Assembly: GCA_017857245.1 (NCBI GenBank)
Contig: JAFMDO010000004.1
Span: 1 to 64,000 of the forward strand
From: Pontimonas sp.
GTDB taxonomy: Bacteria; Actinomycetota; Actinomycetes; Actinomycetales; Microbacteriaceae
Reading direction: 5' to 3'
DNA length: 64,000 bases
Under the pieces are notes generated by a model. It was not told the DNA's origin and made no database searches. It saw only the letters and a program-made list of their open reading frames with translations. The translations under genes and the position numbers were made by a program. Numbering within the stretch: position 1 is the stretch's first letter; each line of letters opens with the position of its first letter. Shown in pieces: positions 50,099-59,399 of the stretch.

Positions 50099-50868
50099 AC
50101 CACGGCGATATTCCGGCACCGACACTCATTGGACGGTGTTTCCCAGCGCTCTGAGACGAAATGGCTCAGGGCATCGATGCGGAGAACTCGGCCTCTCTGC
50201 GGCTTGGTGACCAATTCAAGAACTGCAGTCGTAGCCAGAAGAGCCATTTCGGATGTGTCAGCGGGCGCTAATTTTCGCCATAGCTGGGACATTACGGCCT
50301 GATGGTGGGGGGCGAGAGAGACCGCGTTCTCCCACACGCAGTGGAGGCAAGGACCACTGCCCGGGGTGACCCGGGGGCCGATCACGACCGACTGGTCCTG
50401 AAACACCACGGGCGTGTGGGGGAGGTCGAAGCTGAGGCAGGCTCGATAGAGGACCGGGTCAAGGACATAGTTTCCCACCAGCACGGTCTCGCTGGTGCGT
50501 GAAGTGGCCTCCTGGGCGGGAGCGACCGGGTGTCCCAGCGCGCGGAGGTGTGCGGTCATGGTTCGCCGGTGGGCGCTATGACCGCGAAGCGCAAAGCCGA
50601 CCAGCGGTGTTTCTCTTGCGGCCGTGAGGGCCGGATCAAGAGCCTGAAGAATTCGCTGACACTCCTGGAGCGGGACTCCCGCTTCGCCAGCCAGCAGCGT
50701 GGCGCCAGGGGGAGTGAGCCCCTTTACCAAGGCCTCGAGCAACATCAGCGCGCCCTCGCTCAGATTGTCAATGACCACCACAGGGGGATCCACGCCAATC
50801 TGCAGGGTGCTGGGATTGCGCCACACCAGTGGCAGTCGAGGATTGATACGAAGAACGGGGGAAGCCAT
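50095..50868 (-). CDS. ThiF/E1-like or TOMM cyclodehydratase-like conserved actinobacterial protein
   Basis: RVTPGSGPCLHCVWENAVSLAPHH with CxxC, C-terminal CRC pair; opposite uvrD2. Confidence 0.6.
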   Translation of the reverse strand: MASPVLRINPRLPLVWRNPSTLQIGVDPPVVVIDNLSEGALMLLEALVKGLTPPGATLLAGEAGVPLQECQRILQALDPALTAARETPLVGFALRGHSAHRRTMTAHLRALGHPVAPAQEATSRTSETVLVGNYVLDPVLYRACLSFDLPHTPVVFQDQSVVIGPRVTPGSGPCLHCVWENAVSLAPHHQAVMSQLWRKLAPADTSEMALLATTAVLELVTKPQRGRVLRIDALSHFVSERWETPSNECRCRNIAVV

Positions 50869-50919
50869 AGAGGGATAGTGGCGAAAAACCGCGAGCAGTG
50901 TTGCCCACTATGCACAGGG

Positions 50920-52266
50920 CTATTCCGGTGAACCCTCATCCAGGAGATCGCGGAGCGCGTTGTCCATGTCATCACGCGTATCAGCGGGATGTGCAAGGCG
51001 ATGGAGGAAAGCCTCTGGGTTGTCAAAGTCGTCCTCTGTGGGCAGCGAATCGGGGTGCTGCCAGAGGGCATCCCGCGCTTCTGCCCCCAGCTGGGTGGTG
51101 AGAGAGGCCCAGAGGGCGCTCGATTCCCTCAGACGCCTGGGGCGCAGCTCCAGTCCCACCAGTGTTTGGAAAGCGCGCTCTGCTGGACCACCGCTGGCGC
51201 GACGCCGACGAATAGTTTCGGCCAGTGAATCTGCTTTGGGCAAACGGTGGGTAGCCAGGCCCGTCACGTGGTCCACCCATCCCTCGATGAGAGCAAGCAT
51301 TGTTTCGAGCCTGGCGAGGGCCCTTTTTTGGTCCTCGGTGTGTTCGGGCAGGAGTGCTCCGCTGCTGAAAAGCTCCTGCAGGGCTTGCGTGTCAGTGGGG
51401 TCGAAACCTTCCTGAAGATTCATGATCGCGTCGGAATCGATGCTGATTCCGTGGGCGAAGTCGCGGATGGCGCTAATCAGATGAAGTCGCAGCCACCGAG
51501 CGTGTCGGAAAAGCCGCGCGTGGGCAACTTCTCGGACGGCGAGATAAATATCAGCCTCTTCCACGGGAACGTCGAGGTCTCGCGAAAAATCGCGCATATT
51601 TTGGGCCACCAGCAGTGCATGGACGTCGTATTCCGAGGTTCCATGGATCAGCGGGATTCCAATGTCACCGCCGGAGAGCACTTCCTTGGCTAAATTTCCC
51701 ACCACTTGGGCGAGTTGCAGGCGAAACAGACCTTTGGAGACGTTTTCCATCTGCCCGGAAAGGGAACCGAATGTCTCCGCGAGGCTCTCGGGGACGTTGC
51801 TGGTGAGCATCCCGGAGACAGCGCGGGGGATGGCAATAGCCACAGGTTCAGCGATTTCTTCCCACACTGGCAGGCTTCGCCTGGCCCATTCGGTGCGGGT
51901 GGCAATCACGGGGGTGTCGGGGAGATCTGCAATGTCGGTGACCTCGCCCAGCCAGAGGGTGGCCACATGCGCTGCGGCGTCTAGTGCGCCTCTGGTAGCC
52001 GGATCCAGCGGGGTTTGGCCCTCCGTGGCCACGGTGACGGAATGGTCCCTCGCGGCCGAGGACTTCAAAAGGCCGTCCTGGCCGAAGGCGGCACCAAGCT
52101 GTCGCATCATTGCCTGAATCTGGGGGCCGTTAATGTCTATCCCGGCTGCCCTCATGAGCTCCGCTGGGTCAAAAGACTGATCGCCCTGGAGAAACCGTTC
52201 AAAGGCGGCACGAATCGCGTCTTCGTCTTCGAAGTCTGGGAGCTCGCCCTCTGGCCCGTCGTTCAT
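50920..52266 (-). CDS. zinc-dependent metalloprotease-like (DUF2342 / F420-biosynthesis-associated family)
   Basis: VEEADIYLAVREVAHARLFRHARWLRLHLISAI; upstream of PDZ protease as in other Actinobacteria. Confidence 0.8.
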   Translation of the reverse strand: MNDGPEGELPDFEDEDAIRAAFERFLQGDQSFDPAELMRAAGIDINGPQIQAMMRQLGAAFGQDGLLKSSAARDHSVTVATEGQTPLDPATRGALDAAAHVATLWLGEVTDIADLPDTPVIATRTEWARRSLPVWEEIAEPVAIAIPRAVSGMLTSNVPESLAETFGSLSGQMENVSKGLFRLQLAQVVGNLAKEVLSGGDIGIPLIHGTSEYDVHALLVAQNMRDFSRDLDVPVEEADIYLAVREVAHARLFRHARWLRLHLISAIRDFAHGISIDSDAIMNLQEGFDPTDTQALQELFSSGALLPEHTEDQKRALARLETMLALIEGWVDHVTGLATHRLPKADSLAETIRRRRASGGPAERAFQTLVGLELRPRRLRESSALWASLTTQLGAEARDALWQHPDSLPTEDDFDNPEAFLHRLAHPADTRDDMDNALRDLLDEGSPE

Positions 52267-52370
52267 CCCTTTACCGTAGCCGGGCAAACCTTGATTTCGC
52301 GGTCCATTTCGCTGAGGGCTTGCCACAGGCTTGGGCGGTTATGCTTGCGCCTGGACCGGGAGGGTCGAAG

Positions 52371-53471
52371 ATGAGTATTTTTGAACAGGGTGACCCCACG
52401 CCCGGGATTCAGGGTCGCTCCCGCCGCGTCGGTTGGCTGATGCTGGGCCTGACCGGCGTCATTGTGGCGGGGCTCTCTCTTCTACCCGCCCCTTACGTCA
52501 TTGATAACCCTGGCCCGACCTACGACACCCTCGGGTCTGTCCTGGTCGGCGATGCTGAAATTGATTTGATTGCCATCACTGGTCGCGAAGTGTTTGACAC
52601 CACCGGTGAGCTGCGCCTCACAACGGTCACTCGATCCGGAAACCCCGACAGTTTGCCCGGATGGATGGACGTGATGGCGGGCTGGCTTGACCCGACCCGG
52701 ACCGTCACTCCCGTTGACATCGCCTATCCGCCCGGTGTCACGGTGGAGCAAAACAGAGAAGCGGCTCAAATTGATATGCAAAATTCGCAGCAAGAGGCAA
52801 TCGCCGCAGCACTGAGTTACGCGGGTATTGCGTTCACGAGCAGCCTCGTCGTTAGTCAGGCTCTCGAGGGTGGGCCTAGCGAAGGCGTGTTGCTGGACGG
52901 GGATGTCATCACCGGAGCGGAGGGAACTCCTGTTCATACGGTCACCCAGTTGCGGGAGATTATTGCCCAGGCCGGCGTTACCTCCGCCATGGATTTGGTG
53001 GTGGATCGAGAGGGATTCCCCGTGGACATCCAAGTGGTGCCGAGGATGTCTGAAGGGCCCTCGCCCATTCCTGTTATCGGAATCCTGGTGTCAGGTCGCT
53101 ACGATTTCCCGCTCGAGATTGACATTGCGCTGGAAAATGTGGGTGGCCCCAGCGCTGGCTTGATGTTTGCCCTGGGAATTGTCGACAAGCTTGATTCTCG
53201 CGACCTCACCGGGGGCAAGGTGATTGCGGGTACCGGGACAATCAATGCTCGCGGTGAGGTGGGCAGTATCGGTGGGATTCGCCACAAGCTTTATGGTGCC
53301 CAGAATGATGGAGCGAGCTGGTTTTTGGCCCCCGCGGGGAACTGCCCCGACCTTGCAGGGCACGTCCCGGCGGGTCTGCGAGTCGTGTCGGTGGGGACGC
53401 TAGACGACGCTGTTGACGCCCTGATAATGATCAATGCGGGCGCTGTTCCCGCGTTGTGTCCTGGCAGTTAA
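52371..53471 (+). CDS. PDZ-domain S16 (Lon-like) protease, YlbL type
   Basis: N-terminal TM, PDZ region, VGGPSAGLMFALGIVDKL catalytic Ser and GGKVIAGTGTINARGEVGSIGGIRHKLYGAQ. Confidence 0.93.
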   Translation: MSIFEQGDPTPGIQGRSRRVGWLMLGLTGVIVAGLSLLPAPYVIDNPGPTYDTLGSVLVGDAEIDLIAITGREVFDTTGELRLTTVTRSGNPDSLPGWMDVMAGWLDPTRTVTPVDIAYPPGVTVEQNREAAQIDMQNSQQEAIAAALSYAGIAFTSSLVVSQALEGGPSEGVLLDGDVITGAEGTPVHTVTQLREIIAQAGVTSAMDLVVDREGFPVDIQVVPRMSEGPSPIPVIGILVSGRYDFPLEIDIALENVGGPSAGLMFALGIVDKLDSRDLTGGKVIAGTGTINARGEVGSIGGIRHKLYGAQNDGASWFLAPAGNCPDLAGHVPAGLRVVSVGTLDDAVDALIMINAGAVPALCPGS

Positions 53472-53534
53472 GCATTTGCTCAGAACTTTTTTTGTAGACT
53501 GAAGTTTCCTGAACCCGAAGAAGGGCCTTCACTC

Positions 53535-56447
53535 GTGTCTCAAGCAACACCTAGAGTTCTCAACACCCGCCGTTTGCCCTTGGTTATCACCCTGGTGGTG
53601 ATAGGAATCATTCTCGGCGGTTTCTTCCTTTTTGCGTCGCTCTACACCGAGGTCTTGTGGTTTGACCAGCTCGGCTATCTCGAAGTTCTCTTGACCAACT
53701 GGAGTGGCACCGTTGCCATGTTCGTCATCGGCTTTGTTGCGATGTTTATTCCGCTCTGGTTAGCCATCAACCTCGCATACCGCTTCCGCCCGGTGTATGC
53801 CAAGCTCAGCAACGAGCTCGACCGATACCGCCAGATCATTGACCCCATTCGCAAGGTAGCAATGCTGGGCATCCCAGCACTGCTGGGTCTGTTTGCGGGC
53901 CTCGGCACCGCCGGCACCTGGCCTCAGTTCTTGTTGTGGATGAACCGCGAGCCCTTCGGCCGCGTTGATCCCGAATTTGGTCTGGATGTCGGGTTCTATG
54001 TCTTCGAGTTGCCCGTATTTAACTCCGTCATTGGTTTTGCCTCCACCATTGTGCTCCTCTCTGCCGTCGGGACTGTTCTTACCGGCTTTCTCTATGGAGC
54101 GATCTCTCTCAATGGCCGCGAGCTTCGGATCTCTCGTACCATGCGCATCCAGCTGGGCATCATCGGCGTGATCTACTTCGGCGTGCAGGCCGTCAACCTC
54201 TGGTTGCAGCAGTACGTCACCCTGGTGTCTCCCAGTGGTGGATTCTTAGCATTTGGTGCTGGTTTCACCGAGGCGTCCGCCACGATCCCGGCCCGGGCGA
54301 TCATGGCGGGTATTGCGATTGTGGTGGCGCTTCTCTTCCTCATCACGGCGATCATCGGCCGCTGGCGCTTGGCCGTGATTGGAACCGCCCTCTACATCAT
54401 CTCTGGTCTCGTGTTGGGTTTGGGATATCCCACCATCATCCAGCGTTTCCAGGTCGACCCCAGTGCAAGGACACTCGAAGCGGATTACATCCAGCGAAAC
54501 ATTGAAGCCACGAGAGACGCCTATGGCATCTCGGATGTTGTGGAGATCGCCTACGAGGCTTCGACCGACACTTCCGCGGGTGCGCTTCGCGCCGACGCAG
54601 AAACAACGGCCAACATTCGCATCATTGACCCTGCTTTGGTTGCCGATGCTTTTGCCCAGCTGGAGCAGTTCCGTCAGTACTACCAGTTCCCGCAGTATTT
54701 GGATGTTGGTCGCTACATGGTTGATGGCGAAAGCACGGACACCGTCTTGGCGGCACGAGAAATCAACCTCGATGGCTTGAACTCTCAGACCTGGTACAAC
54801 AACACCGTTGTTTATACCCACGGGTATGGCGTGGTGGCCGCTTTTGGTAATCAGAGAACGGAAGACGGGCAGCCGCGCTTCATTGAATCGGGTATTCCTG
54901 TGTCAGCCGTGCTCGGGGACTATGAACCCCGCATCTACTTTGGGGAAAATTCGCCCCCGTATTCCATCGTGGGTGGTCCCGACGGCTCAACTCCTTTGGA
55001 GTTGGACTTCCCCTCCGGTGGCGAAGGAAACGAAAACAATGCGACCTATACCTTCGCCGGTGATGGTGGCCCCAAGCTGGACTCCCTGTTCTCCCAGTTG
55101 CTGTTTGCGCTGAAGTTCCAGTCAGAACAAATCATCCTCTCCGATGCCATCAGCTCTGATTCGCAAATCCTCTACGACCGTCACCCCGCGGATCGTGTCC
55201 AGAAGGTCGCGCCCTACCTGACTCTGGATAACGACCCGTACCCCGCCATCGTTGATGGCCGCGTGGTGTGGATTGTGGATGGTTACACGACTACCAGCGA
55301 TTACCCCTACTCGACTCCGGTCAACGTCTCTGAAGCGATTGCCGACACGTATCGTCCCTCACCTCAGTTGGCTTTTGACACGGTTAACTACATGCGCAAC
55401 TCCGTCAAAGCCACGGTGGATGCTTACTCCGGTGAAGTCGTCCTGTATGCCTGGGATATCGAAGATCCCCTGTTGAGCGCCTGGTCCAAGATTTTCCCAA
55501 CGACCATTGCTCCCCAGTCCGACATGTCAGAGGCTTTGCTCGACCATGTTCGTTACCCCTCGGACTTGTTCAAGGTGCAGCGAAACATTCTCGGCGCCTA
55601 CCATGTGACCGATGCGGGAACCTTCTATTCCAGTGAAGACGAGTGGGTCACCCCCAATGATCCAGTATCAAACCCGGCTGCTCCGCGCTTACAGCCCCCT
55701 TACTACCTCACCTTGCAAGTGCCGGGCAGTGACGAACCAGCGTTCTCGCTGTATTCGACCTTCATTCCTCGCGCGACCGGTGAGGCCTCCAGGAACGTTT
55801 TGTATGGCTACCTCGCGGCGAATGCGGATTATGGCGATGACTATGGCCAACTAACTCTGTTGCGCCTGCCCAAGCAGACCACGGTGCCAGGACCGGGCCA
55901 GGTTCAGGCACAGTTTGACTCGGACGCGGAAGTCGGTCAGCAGCTTAACCTGTTGCGGCAAGGACAAACAGAAGTTATCTCCGGTAACTTGCTGACCTTG
56001 CCTGTCGGTGGCGGGCTGCTCTACGTGCAGCCGGTCTACGTGCGCTCGACCGGTGACACCTCCTATCCTCTGCTGAGGAAGATTCTTGTGTCCTTCGGCG
56101 AGAAGATTGCCTTCGAAGACACCCTCAACGAGGCGCTCGACGCTCTCTTTGGCGGAGACTCTGGCGCTAACGCTGGTGACTCTCTGGAGCCCGTCGGGAC
56201 TCCAGCGGAAGAAACGGAAGCTCCTGCGGAACCCGCTGAACCTGAAGCCGCTCCAGCCCCTGATGAGACGCAGCCCGAAACGGGGATCATCATCTCCACC
56301 GAGCTGCAAGCAGCACTCGCCGATGCGCGCGCTGCCCTCCTTGAGCGTGAGGCCGCCTACCGCGACAACGACCTCGTTGCTGCAGCCGAGGCGGATCGCC
56401 GCCTGACTGCAGCACTGGATCGAGCATTGGTCCTCAGCGACCAGTAA
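53535..56447 (+). CDS. UPF0182 family membrane protein
   Basis: Multi-TM N-terminus, ARTLEADYIQRNIEATRDAYGI, acidic Ala/Glu/Pro segment near C-terminus. Confidence 0.95.
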   Translation: MSQATPRVLNTRRLPLVITLVVIGIILGGFFLFASLYTEVLWFDQLGYLEVLLTNWSGTVAMFVIGFVAMFIPLWLAINLAYRFRPVYAKLSNELDRYRQIIDPIRKVAMLGIPALLGLFAGLGTAGTWPQFLLWMNREPFGRVDPEFGLDVGFYVFELPVFNSVIGFASTIVLLSAVGTVLTGFLYGAISLNGRELRISRTMRIQLGIIGVIYFGVQAVNLWLQQYVTLVSPSGGFLAFGAGFTEASATIPARAIMAGIAIVVALLFLITAIIGRWRLAVIGTALYIISGLVLGLGYPTIIQRFQVDPSARTLEADYIQRNIEATRDAYGISDVVEIAYEASTDTSAGALRADAETTANIRIIDPALVADAFAQLEQFRQYYQFPQYLDVGRYMVDGESTDTVLAAREINLDGLNSQTWYNNTVVYTHGYGVVAAFGNQRTEDGQPRFIESGIPVSAVLGDYEPRIYFGENSPPYSIVGGPDGSTPLELDFPSGGEGNENNATYTFAGDGGPKLDSLFSQLLFALKFQSEQIILSDAISSDSQILYDRHPADRVQKVAPYLTLDNDPYPAIVDGRVVWIVDGYTTTSDYPYSTPVNVSEAIADTYRPSPQLAFDTVNYMRNSVKATVDAYSGEVVLYAWDIEDPLLSAWSKIFPTTIAPQSDMSEALLDHVRYPSDLFKVQRNILGAYHVTDAGTFYSSEDEWVTPNDPVSNPAAPRLQPPYYLTLQVPGSDEPAFSLYSTFIPRATGEASRNVLYGYLAANADYGDDYGQLTLLRLPKQTTVPGPGQVQAQFDSDAEVGQQLNLLRQGQTEVISGNLLTLPVGGGLLYVQPVYVRSTGDTSYPLLRKILVSFGEKIAFEDTLNEALDALFGGDSGANAGDSLEPVGTPAEETEAPAEPAEPEAAPAPDETQPETGIIISTELQAALADARAALLEREAAYRDNDLVAAAEADRRLTAALDRALVLSDQ

Positions 56448-56485
56448 GCACCGAATGGCTCCACCGTGTTAGGCTAGAAAGACGC

Positions 56486-56562
56486 CGCGGGGTGGAGCAG
56501 TTCGGTAGCTCGCTGGGCTCATAACCCAGAGGTCGTAGGTTCAAATCCTGCCCCCGCAACCA
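56486..56562 (+). tRNA. initiator tRNA-Met (anticodon CAT)
   Basis: CGCGGGG/CCCCGCA acceptor with C1-A72 mismatch, GGG-CTCATAA-CCC anticodon stem, encoded CCA. Confidence 0.95.
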
Positions 56563-56567
56563 TGTTC

Positions 56568-56593
56568 AAAACCCCCTCCTCGGAGGGGGTTTT
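56568..56593 (+). terminator. intrinsic terminator of tRNA-fMet
   Basis: AAAACCCCCTCCTCGGAGGGGGTTTT stem-loop with T run. Confidence 0.85.
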
Positions 56594-56617
56594 GGCTTTA
56601 TGCCTAAGCTTGCAGGT

Positions 56618-57421
56618 ATGAGCACACCCTCCCAGGTAACCCTCGTTCAGTGGCAGCCAGGCGTGGACCCTACCGAGAACCTTGAAGCGATTCGCGAGGC
56701 CGCTCAGCAGGGAGCGGATGGCGGCTCGAGTCTGATTGTTTTCCCCGAGTACTCTTTTTCTTTCGCCCCGGATGCCCCTGGCTCCGCCAGTGCCCCGGAG
56801 ACGCTCGAAGGTGACTGGATTTCAGCCTTGACTGCGTTAGCGCGAGAGGTTGGCGCCACCCTGGTTGCGGGGATGCTGGTGAAGCGCGAGGGGTTTCGGA
56901 ACCCCTTCAACACCATGGTGGCCGTGGGGCCTGGCGGGCTGATGGCGACCGCGGAGAAGCTCCACCTTTATGACGCCTTTGGTGCAAACGAATCCTCCCG
57001 GGTCGCCCCGGGTGTTATCGCTGAACCGCAGTTGTTTTCCTGGAGTGGACTATCGGCAGGGATGATGGCGTGTTACGACCTGCGTTTTCCCGAAGTGGCC
57101 AGGCGCCTCGTGGATGCTGGAGCAGAGGTCATTATTGTTCCTGCGCAGTGGGCTCCGGGAGAGAACAAGGAACATCATTGGGAGTCATTACTCGTGGCAC
57201 GAGCGATTGAGAACCAGGTTTTCGTTGTTGCGGTGGGTCAGCCTGCCCCGCACGGTGTGGGACTCTCGCAGGTAATCGACCCTGAGGGAAAGTGCACCGT
57301 GCGGCTGGGGAGTGAGCCAGGCACCGGCTCCGTTGGGCTAGATTCCGCGCTGGCGTCTGCTGTTCGGGAGAGCAACCCCATGCCTAAAGCTCGGCGTTTT
57401 GGGGTAGTGCCGCTGGGTTAG
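56618..57421 (+). CDS. carbon-nitrogen hydrolase (nitrilase superfamily)
   Basis: VFPEYSFSF (Glu), AEKLHLYDAFGANES (Lys), MACYDLRFPEVARRL (Cys); start refined by TAAGCT box. Confidence 0.92.
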   Translation: MSTPSQVTLVQWQPGVDPTENLEAIREAAQQGADGGSSLIVFPEYSFSFAPDAPGSASAPETLEGDWISALTALAREVGATLVAGMLVKREGFRNPFNTMVAVGPGGLMATAEKLHLYDAFGANESSRVAPGVIAEPQLFSWSGLSAGMMACYDLRFPEVARRLVDAGAEVIIVPAQWAPGENKEHHWESLLVARAIENQVFVVAVGQPAPHGVGLSQVIDPEGKCTVRLGSEPGTGSVGLDSALASAVRESNPMPKARRFGVVPLG

Positions 57422-57729
57422 GGAGCGCCGGGTGGCCTGATCGAGGTGTCCAGGGATGTTGCCCACGCGTAAAAGATCTGTTTGCCTGGTCTGGTGTCGC
57501 TCACTGGTGCGTCAAAGCTGCTTCCGGCCATGGTCATGAGTGCGCTCACAATCTCGCCGAGGTTCTCATGGGGTGCGGTGAGCGCTAACCCGCCAGAAAT
57601 TACGGTAATCACCGACCAAGCAACCTCGAGGTGAACCTCGGGCCGCATCATGCCCGCTTGCTGGAGGTTCTCCAAGAGTTCGCTCTGAATAGCCAGGCTT
57701 GGAACATAGTTCCTTGCGGCAGGGGCCAA
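57418..57729 (-). CDS. hypothetical protein (TTG start)
   Basis: 103-aa frame; TACGCT plus AAGGAAGGG SD upstream on - strand; stop overlaps nitrilase stop by 4 bp. Confidence 0.5.
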   Translation of the reverse strand: MAPAARNYVPSLAIQSELLENLQQAGMMRPEVHLEVAWSVITVISGGLALTAPHENLGEIVSALMTMAGSSFDAPVSDTRPGKQIFYAWATSLDTSIRPPGAP

Positions 57730-57833
57730 GGGTGACGCCCTTCCTTAAGCGTAGAGCATTCCTCAATGCCCTTCTCCGCGGGGCCTGTGGAAAGTTGCCG
57801 CCGGGCACGGGGTCTTTTTCCTAGGCTTGGTGG

Positions 57834-58496
57834 ATGCTGAGTCCCCGCGCCGCGCTTGTGTTGATTCCCCTTCTTCTTGTTGGGTGTGAGACCCCCACGG
57901 CGGAACCCGAGGAGGTGGGGCGAGGCGAGCTGGCGGCGAAGCTCGAGAGGGGACCCGAAAGATCTCTGCCGGCAGATTTTTATGACGTGGCCTTGGAAGA
58001 AGCCTCTGCGGTGCTGGAGAGCTATCTTCGCGCGACCGACGAGATCACCTCAGGGGGCGGGACACAGTGGCAGGCAATTGGATCGCTTGTGAGTCAGGAG
58101 TGGCTTCGTGAAGAACAGAGCGGCTTTGGCTATTTTGGCAGCGAAGGGCTTCGCTCCATCGGGGACACCACCGTTGATTCGGTGATCGTGCAGAGTGCCC
58201 ACATCACCCAGGATCAGCAGGTCGAGGTGGGAATCCTGGCGTGTGTGGATGGCACGGGGCTTTTTGTGCTCCCCGCAGAATACGCAGACCCACCCGATGT
58301 GGTGTGGCAGTGGCACCCCGCCTATGAAGATTTTGAAGGCGACGACCAGGATTGGCGCTCGCTAGAGGCCTACCTCGCCCAGCCAGGCCTCACCTGGGGC
58401 GAAGAGCGGGCCGTCCAAGCCTGGCTGGTCGGCGAGGATGTGGGCTCTTTGGTGATCGACAGCTGGGAACAGTGGTGGGGCGTCTACGAATGCTAA
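57834..58496 (+). CDS. putative lipoprotein, unknown function
   Basis: Signal peptide with lipobox LLVGC; TAGGCT 6 nt before ATG. Confidence 0.8.
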   Translation: MLSPRAALVLIPLLLVGCETPTAEPEEVGRGELAAKLERGPERSLPADFYDVALEEASAVLESYLRATDEITSGGGTQWQAIGSLVSQEWLREEQSGFGYFGSEGLRSIGDTTVDSVIVQSAHITQDQQVEVGILACVDGTGLFVLPAEYADPPDVVWQWHPAYEDFEGDDQDWRSLEAYLAQPGLTWGEERAVQAWLVGEDVGSLVIDSWEQWWGVYEC

Positions 58497-59311
58497 ACGC
58501 CAGAAGGGCGTGGGCACTACTGGCCATCACCCTCGTGCTGCTTCACCCCACCGCGGCGGCGGTGGCCGCTGAATGCTCCCAGGCGGCTCAGTCCAGTGGG
58601 CAGTGTGTGAGTATTACCACCGATGTCAGTGCTGACGGGGTCTTAGTGGGTGCCTCCACTTCGACACCGGGAGCCCCGGGCTCCACCAGCAGCTCTGGGC
58701 GACGGTGGTCGCCGCCACCGCCCAGGGAACCCGTGCTGGGCAGCTCGGAGTGTCAGGTGAAAATATCGGGGTATTGCCGCTCGGCATCGCCGTCGAAGAA
58801 TCAACCCGAAGAGACCATCACCCCACCCACGCCACCCTCGTCATCGAGTGACCTTGAAAGTTTTCGACCTGGATTTCCAGCCATTGTTGTGGAACCTGGG
58901 GGCTGGAGCATCCCGCGTCTGCCGACCAATATGTTTGCGGCAGTGGGAGAAACCATCGAGACGGGTGAACTTCTGGGCTGGCCCATCCAGGTGCGATTCA
59001 CTCCCTCCAGGTATCAATGGAACTATGGCGACGGCCTCAGGGTGACGCACTCTCGGGCGGGAAATTCCTGGGGTGCTGCGCAATTTAGCCCCACCGCCAC
59101 CAGCCATACCTATTCCCGCCCCGGGGTGTATCGGGTGTCCCTGGAGGTCGGGTTCCACGTCGCATACCGCTTCGACGACGGTGATTTCATCGAGATTCCG
59201 GGCATGGTGTGGCGGAGTGCTGAACAGCGGAACCTGCAAGTCCTCACGGTGACCTCCCTTCTGGTGGAGAGCGGCTGCTCGACAAGGGCGCTTGTTGAAG
59301 GCAAATGCTAA
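58490..59311 (+). CDS. secreted PKD-like domain protein
   Basis: Signal peptide ending VAAEC, Ser/Pro linker, YQWNYGDGLRVTHSRAG and SHTYSRPGVYRVSLEV PKD-type motifs; ATG overlaps previous stop. Confidence 0.8.
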   Translation: MLNARRAWALLAITLVLLHPTAAAVAAECSQAAQSSGQCVSITTDVSADGVLVGASTSTPGAPGSTSSSGRRWSPPPPREPVLGSSECQVKISGYCRSASPSKNQPEETITPPTPPSSSSDLESFRPGFPAIVVEPGGWSIPRLPTNMFAAVGETIETGELLGWPIQVRFTPSRYQWNYGDGLRVTHSRAGNSWGAAQFSPTATSHTYSRPGVYRVSLEVGFHVAYRFDDGDFIEIPGMVWRSAEQRNLQVLTVTSLLVESGCSTRALVEGKC

Positions 59312-59399
59312 GGGTTTCTCCGGGTATTCTGAAGTCTCTGGCAAGCTCCCTCCAAGCTTCGTTTGCGAATCTGTGTCCTGTCGAAAGGAAAATCCCCCC

